A stretch of 64,000 nucleotides of DNA from Sphingopyxis sp. OPL5 (GTDB lineage: Bacteria; Pseudomonadota; Alphaproteobacteria; Sphingomonadales; Sphingomonadaceae). The notes under the pieces are model-generated. The model was given only the letters and a program-made list of their open reading frames with translations, was not told the DNA's origin and did not search any database. Location of the stretch: NCBI RefSeq assembly GCF_003797775.2, contig NZ_CP060725.1, positions 1,054,001-1,118,000 on the forward strand, written 5' to 3'. Both the position numbers and the translations under genes were made by a program. This document shows positions 59,820-64,000 of the stretch, piece after piece. Within the stretch, counting starts at the first letter, position 1, and each line of letters opens with the position of its first letter.

Positions 59820-62210
59820 TTAGCGCTGCGACCCGAACTTCGTGCCGATCGTGACACCGGCGGTAGTCCCGCGCGAAAGCACCGAATAATAGCCGAAGGA
59901 GGTCGTCGACACGTTACGGAACACATCGTTCTGGTTGAACAGATCCTTACCCCACACCGAGACGTAGAACGCATCGTCGGGCGCATGGAAGGTGGCCGAC
60001 AGATTGAGCGTCTCGGTCGCCTTCTGAATCGGAGCACGTCCGATGCCAGCCGGATAAGCTCCCGCTCCCGTGCCGCCCGCAGGATAGGCGCCATAGGTCG
60101 CGTGATCGAACGAGTCGACGTAGCTGAACAGGCCGCTCAGTTCGAACTTCCCGCCGTTGGCCAGGGGGATATTATAGTTGGCCTGGACGCTGACGGTGAC
60201 GTCGGGCGTTGCCGGCAGGTCGAAACCCGAGCAATCCGCATTGGGAGGAACCGCGAGGCCCGATGCCCGGCGCCGATAGATGGCGCAGTTCTTGAAGCTG
60301 TCATATTCCGATTTGAAGAAGGTCGCGAAGCCCGTCGACAGCGAGAAGCGGTCGTTGGGGCGGTAGGCGGCTTCGATTTCGAGGCCCGAGATCGTCGCCT
60401 TCGCCGCATTGATCGACTGCTGGGTATTGGTCACCGGATCGACGATCGGAACCTGCAGATTGTCGTACTTGTAATAATAGGCGGCGGCGTTGAAGGTCAC
60501 TTTGCGGTCGAACAGGCTCGTCTTGAGCCCGACCTCGAACGCGTCGATCGTCTCGGGCTGGGTCGGGATGACGTTGGGGATCGACGAGATATTGTAGACG
60601 CCGCTCTTGAAGCCGCGGTTGTAGCTCAGATAGCCCATGACATCGTCGCTGAACTTATAGTCGAAAACCGCACGATAGGTCAGCTCGGAGAAGGGCGCGC
60701 TAAGGCCCTTGCACGCCGGGTTGGCCGCGCAGATCGCGGCCGAATTGCTGTGGATCGCAATGACGCCGCCGGTGCCGTTGGGCACATAGGTGGTGCCCGC
60801 ATTGTCCTTGTCGAGGACATGCTTTTCGTCGGTGTAGCGCAGACCTACCGTCAGCTTGGCAGCGTCGCTGAACGCATAGGATGCTTCACCGAAGAGGCCG
60901 AGCGACTTGATGGTCACGAAGGCGCTCTGATCGATATAGGCCAGGCCCGACGCCGGGCCGGCGCCGGCCGCCGAGCGGTCGAGCAGCGCTTGCGGCACCG
61001 TGTGCGGCCGGAGCGTGCTGGGGACGGGCAGTCCGACATATTGGTCGAGCCCCGCATAGCCGTCGCGGTAGTTGAGATAGAAGCCGCCGAGAATCCACTG
61101 GAACGGCCCATCGTTCATCGAGGTGATGTCGATTTCCTGCTGATAGCTCCGGCCCTTGAGCGCGGTATCGAACCAGAAGACGTTCGCGGGCGAGCCGTCG
61201 AGGTCATATTCGACCCCCGAGGTGCTGTGGCTATAGGCCGTGATCGACTTGATGTTGACCGGCCCGACATCGGCGTCGAGGGTCAGCGAGCCGCCATAGC
61301 CCTGGAAGCGGACTTCGGGATCGATCTGGCCATAATAGGAGCGTTCGGGCCGCGAAATATCGATCCCCGATGCCACCTGGCCGGTCGTGGTGGTTTCCCC
61401 CAGGATCGGCTGCAACGCCACCACGGCATTGGTTTCGCCCTTCGAATAATAGCCCGACAGCGTCGCGGTGAAATCGGGCGTGGCTTCCCAGAGCACCGAC
61501 CCGCGAAAGCCGAAGCTCTGATCACCGCCGACATATTTGCCGGCGCCGTTCAGCGCCTGGGTGCGGTTGCGGATATAGGGACGCTCGTTGCGGTAAAAGC
61601 CGCTGACACTGAGCGCGAGCGTGTCCGAAAGGCCGCCCGTCACGAAACCGCGAGCGCCTTCTTCATCGGTGCCATAGGTGCCTTCGAGCATTCCGCCGAA
61701 TTCGGTGTCGGGCTTTTTCGTGGTGACCAGGATCGCGCCAGACGTCGCGTTGCGGCCGAACAAGGTTCCTTGCGGCCCGCGCAGGACCTGCACCGACTGC
61801 ACATCGGGGAAACCCTGAAGCAGGATACCGGTCTTGTCGGTCTGATACACGCCATCGACATAAACAGCGGTGGTGGCTTCGTTGCCGGGGGTGATGTTCC
61901 GCCCGCCGACGCCGCGAATATAGGGCTGTGCCGCGCTCGATCCTTCGGTGATCAGAAGCGACGGCGTGACCGCGGCCAGTTCCAGAACATCCGAAACGCC
62001 GCTTTGCTGGAGCTGATCGGGCGTAAAGGCCGAAACAGCGATCGGCACGTCCTGCAAACGTTCGTCGCGCTTCTGCGCGGTCACAACGATTTCATTGACG
62101 CCCGAACTGTCGTCGGCCGCGTCCCCGGCATCCTGCGCCATCGCCGCCGTCGAGACGGTCGAAACCGCAATCGCCAGCGTGCATGTGGCGAGCTTGTAAG
62201 AAAAGCGCAT
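59820..62210 (-). CDS. TonB-dependent outer-membrane receptor
   Basis: The 796-residue precursor has a signal peptide with cleavage near AMAQ. A plug domain starts NEIVVTAQKRDERLQDVPIAV, then come VLRGPQGTLFGRNATSGAI and a long barrel. It ends in GTKFGSQR, without the usual terminal aromatic residue. The ATG at 62210 has GGGAGG upstream. It probably imports a substrate of this catabolic region. The upstream region 62211-62556 has a TGTGCA-T-TGCACA palindrome. Confidence 0.9.
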   Translation of the reverse strand: MRFSYKLATCTLAIAVSTVSTAAMAQDAGDAADDSSGVNEIVVTAQKRDERLQDVPIAVSAFTPDQLQQSGVSDVLELAAVTPSLLITEGSSAAQPYIRGVGGRNITPGNEATTAVYVDGVYQTDKTGILLQGFPDVQSVQVLRGPQGTLFGRNATSGAILVTTKKPDTEFGGMLEGTYGTDEEGARGFVTGGLSDTLALSVSGFYRNERPYIRNRTQALNGAGKYVGGDQSFGFRGSVLWEATPDFTATLSGYYSKGETNAVVALQPILGETTTTGQVASGIDISRPERSYYGQIDPEVRFQGYGGSLTLDADVGPVNIKSITAYSHSTSGVEYDLDGSPANVFWFDTALKGRSYQQEIDITSMNDGPFQWILGGFYLNYRDGYAGLDQYVGLPVPSTLRPHTVPQALLDRSAAGAGPASGLAYIDQSAFVTIKSLGLFGEASYAFSDAAKLTVGLRYTDEKHVLDKDNAGTTYVPNGTGGVIAIHSNSAAICAANPACKGLSAPFSELTYRAVFDYKFSDDVMGYLSYNRGFKSGVYNISSIPNVIPTQPETIDAFEVGLKTSLFDRKVTFNAAAYYYKYDNLQVPIVDPVTNTQQSINAAKATISGLEIEAAYRPNDRFSLSTGFATFFKSEYDSFKNCAIYRRRASGLAVPPNADCSGFDLPATPDVTVSVQANYNIPLANGGKFELSGLFSYVDSFDHATYGAYPAGGTGAGAYPAGIGRAPIQKATETLNLSATFHAPDDAFYVSVWGKDLFNQNDVFRNVSTTSFGYYSVLSRGTTAGVTIGTKFGSQR

Positions 62211-62556
62211 AGCATCCTCCCATTGGCGACGCCCGCCCTTCGTTGAAGGCGGCGCCGCGCAGTCCATCACTTTGGGACGCGCGCTGCTCGAAACGATCAG
62301 GGCAGATCGGTTCGGCCGGTGCTGTTGCCGTGCATCACTCCCGGCGCTTACAGACAACAGATTCGATAAAATGTCAACAATGTCGCCGAGAGCCGATCAC
62401 GCTGTGCATTGCACAATCTATGATATGTAGTTTAATTCGCGGAAATCCTTGAGAATCTACCTGCCACCAAGCCTTTCACGTCCGGATTTCCATCGTGTGC
62501 ACAGGCGATGCCGATCCTCGGCGAGTCGCGAATCGGGCCTGCGCCGCCCCGAATTG
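62211..62556. promoter_or_regulatory. Upstream region of the TonB receptor
   Basis: These 346 bp hold no gene that I can support. They include TGTGCA-T-TGCACA (62402-62414), a perfect palindrome, in an AT-rich part about 190 bp before the receptor start. It is downstream of the TetR stop and could be an operator. Confidence 0.4.
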
Positions 62557-63147
62557 TCAGCTTGACGTGGGAGGCCGATTGGCAAGCAAGGGTTCGACGA
62601 CGAAGCGACGCACCATATGCCGCAGCTTGTCCTCGTCGCCGCCGAACTGGTCGAGCACGCGCAGCAGCATGACCTGATTGCGCGACAGCCAGTTCACGAC
62701 ATCGGCTGGGTCAAGGTCCGCCGCAAGTTCTCCGCTCGCCTGCGCGCGGTGCATCACCGATTCCCAGCGATGCCGCGCCTGCTCCTGATAAGGGCTGGTG
62801 GGGAGTTGGCTCTGCGCCGATACTTCCAGATCCTCGACGAAACGGCGTATATAGGGATTGCCGCTCGCCACCTGGACCGACGCGACAATCGCCTCGGTCG
62901 TCGTGTCGGCGAAATTCCGCTGGCGCTGGATGCGCGCGCGGACAAGTTCCTGAATCTTGTCGAGTTCGGCAAAGCCGATGTAATCGACGATCTCCATCTT
63001 GCCGCCAAAAAATTTATAGACCGTCGGGCGCGAGACGCCGGCGGCTCGCGCGATATCCTCGACCGTCGTCTTCTCGATCCCATAACGTTCGAAACATCGA
63101 CGCGCGCCCTCGACGATCTTCGCGCCGGTCTTGCCGATATCGGGCAT
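62557..63147 (-). CDS. TetR-family transcriptional regulator
   Basis: The 196-residue protein has an HTH with EDIARAAGVSRPTVYKFFGGK (about 30-50) and a C-terminal domain ending VRRFVVEPLLANRPP. It is a paralogue of the TetR at 51784. The ATG at 63147 is preceded by AGGAAAAGG. It is divergent from the esterase gene, whose promoter holds a TTTACA-N12-TGTTAT element, and lies upstream of the TonB receptor. Confidence 0.85.
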   Translation of the reverse strand: MPDIGKTGAKIVEGARRCFERYGIEKTTVEDIARAAGVSRPTVYKFFGGKMEIVDYIGFAELDKIQELVRARIQRQRNFADTTTEAIVASVQVASGNPYIRRFVEDLEVSAQSQLPTSPYQEQARHRWESVMHRAQASGELAADLDPADVVNWLSRNQVMLLRVLDQFGGDEDKLRHMVRRFVVEPLLANRPPTSS

Positions 63148-63370
63148 GGCCTTTTCCTGGCGATTTTTCGAAACGTCCAATGGCTCCGTCCTTCCCCTGC
63201 CCGGCTTTCAAGTGGGGCTTTGACCGGTAGACCCGCCCGTGAAACCAGCGATCGGCTTCATGCCCTGCCCTCACCATAGCATCAATATTTACATTTTCCA
63301 TTTTTTGTTATTTGATAGCGAAACTGGCTCTCAGAGTCGGCAAAGCGACGATGGGTGGAGGATAATGGAT

Positions 63371-64000
63371 ATGCGATATCGGACAATGCTGATGATGGCC
63401 GGCGCGCTGACCGGATCGCTGACGACACCGTTTGCGGCGGCGCATGACCCGCGACCAGTTGCGATCCCCGGCGTAGCGGCCGCAGCCTGTTCGCCCGAGG
63501 CGATCACATGGGCGGGCAAGGATGTCGCGATCGAGTCGATCCGCTGGCTGGCCGACCCGGTGCCCTATTGCCGGATCGACGGGGTCGTGCGGACCGCAAA
63601 TCCCGGGCCGAATACCGTCGGCTTCATGATCGCACTGCCGCAAAGCTGGAACGGCCGCTATCTGATGACGATTCCGGGTGGGTCGGCGGGCTACATCGTC
63701 AATCCGTCGCGCGAGCATCTGACCGCCGGCTATGCGGTGGCGACCACCGACAAGGGATCGCACTCGCGCGGTGCGCTCGACATGTCATTCCGCGGCGATC
63801 CGGCAAAGTCCGAAGATTATGCGCATCGCGGCACGCATGTGGCGGCAGTTGCGACGCAAACGCTGGCGCGCGGCTATTATAACCGCAGCGCGATGCCGCG
63901 CTATATCATGGGCTGTTCCGGGGGCGGCGTCAGCACCCTGATGGAAGCGGAGCGATACGCCGGCGATGCCGACGGCTTCATCGCGGCAGGCGCCCCAACC
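63371..64000 (+). CDS. Tannase/feruloyl-esterase-family hydrolase, N-terminal part
   Basis: About 210 residues are visible before the right edge. There is a signal peptide (MLMMAGALTGSLTTPFAAA), then GFMIALPQSWNGRYLMT, GYAVATTDKGSHSRG and the nucleophile elbow MGCSGGG with the catalytic Ser. These blocks in this order mark the tannase/feruloyl esterase family, exported ester hydrolases of plant phenolics. The elbow has GGV where the family often has TGGRQ. The ATG at 63371 has GGAGG nine bases upstream; one at 63365 is also in frame. Confidence 0.85.
   Translation, partial: MRYRTMLMMAGALTGSLTTPFAAAHDPRPVAIPGVAAAACSPEAITWAGKDVAIESIRWLADPVPYCRIDGVVRTANPGPNTVGFMIALPQSWNGRYLMTIPGGSAGYIVNPSREHLTAGYAVATTDKGSHSRGALDMSFRGDPAKSEDYAHRGTHVAAVATQTLARGYYNRSAMPRYIMGCSGGGVSTLMEAERYAGDADGFIAAGAPT

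Noticed and set aside
59505..62246. A 913-codon open frame on the plus strand, opposite the TonB receptor
   Set aside because: It is the antisense shadow of a high-GC gene; it has no ribosome site or recognisable domain, while the minus strand has a full receptor with signal peptide.
63241..63370. A sigma-70 promoter for the esterase
   Set aside because: The region is T-rich and several hexamers fit weakly, so no single promoter can be placed with support.

Overview
The window is high-GC DNA with the gene content of an alphaproteobacterium, most likely a sphingomonad such as Sphingopyxis, Sphingobium or Novosphingobium. The basis is two TonB-dependent receptors of the 'EIIVTAQKR' type, many short-chain dehydrogenases, P450s and acyl-CoA enzymes in short alternating operons, and a lasso-peptide-type cluster of the sort reported from sphingomonads. 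This is inference from content; there is no rRNA or tRNA gene in the window to settle it.

Region 1 (1-11.8 kb) is a catabolic block. It holds the start of a Rieske oxygenase, two SDRs, a Zn-type glyoxalase I, a FadR-type GntR regulator, an MFS transporter, an acyl-CoA ligase, a TonB receptor, a P450 and a clear respiratory D-lactate dehydrogenase (dld).

Region 2 (12.2-21.4 kb) is the most unusual part: a lasso-peptide-type RiPP locus. Two 53-residue precursors differ by one core residue. They lie in a tandem duplication of about 466 bp that also duplicated, and killed, the front of a kinase gene. Around them are a paeninodin-type HPr-kinase-like enzyme, a Stf0-like sulfotransferase, two PqqD-like recognition proteins, an asparagine-synthetase-like cyclase, an acyltransferase with an SGNH domain, a 2OG-Fe(II) oxygenase, a PRMT-like methyltransferase and the transglutaminase-like leader protease. 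Each precursor stop codon is followed by a hairpin with a compensatory base-pair change between the two copies. No exporter or isopeptidase is visible.

Region 3 (21.4-24 kb) is a scar: unrecognised decayed sequence, the tail of a subclass-B3-like metallo-beta-lactamase, and an LVIVD-repeat protein whose start codon was lost at the junction.

Region 4 (24-64 kb) is a large CoA-based degradation island. It holds two long/short acyl-CoA dehydrogenase pairs, several crotonases, two thiolase-like proteins (one paired with a DUF35 protein), CoA ligases and class III CoA-transferases. It also holds a P450 and ferredoxin, a Rieske oxygenase, two molybdopterin oxidoreductases, aldehyde dehydrogenases, a GMC oxidoreductase, four TetR regulators, a TonB receptor and the start of a tannase-type esterase. 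The set resembles bacterial breakdown of steroid-like or other branched/cyclic carboxylic acids; the substrate cannot be read from sequence. Three families of palindromes in the promoter regions suggest distinct TetR-type regulons: TATCTA-N6/7-TAGATA, TTARTCGAYTRA and TTTACA-N12-TGTAAA.
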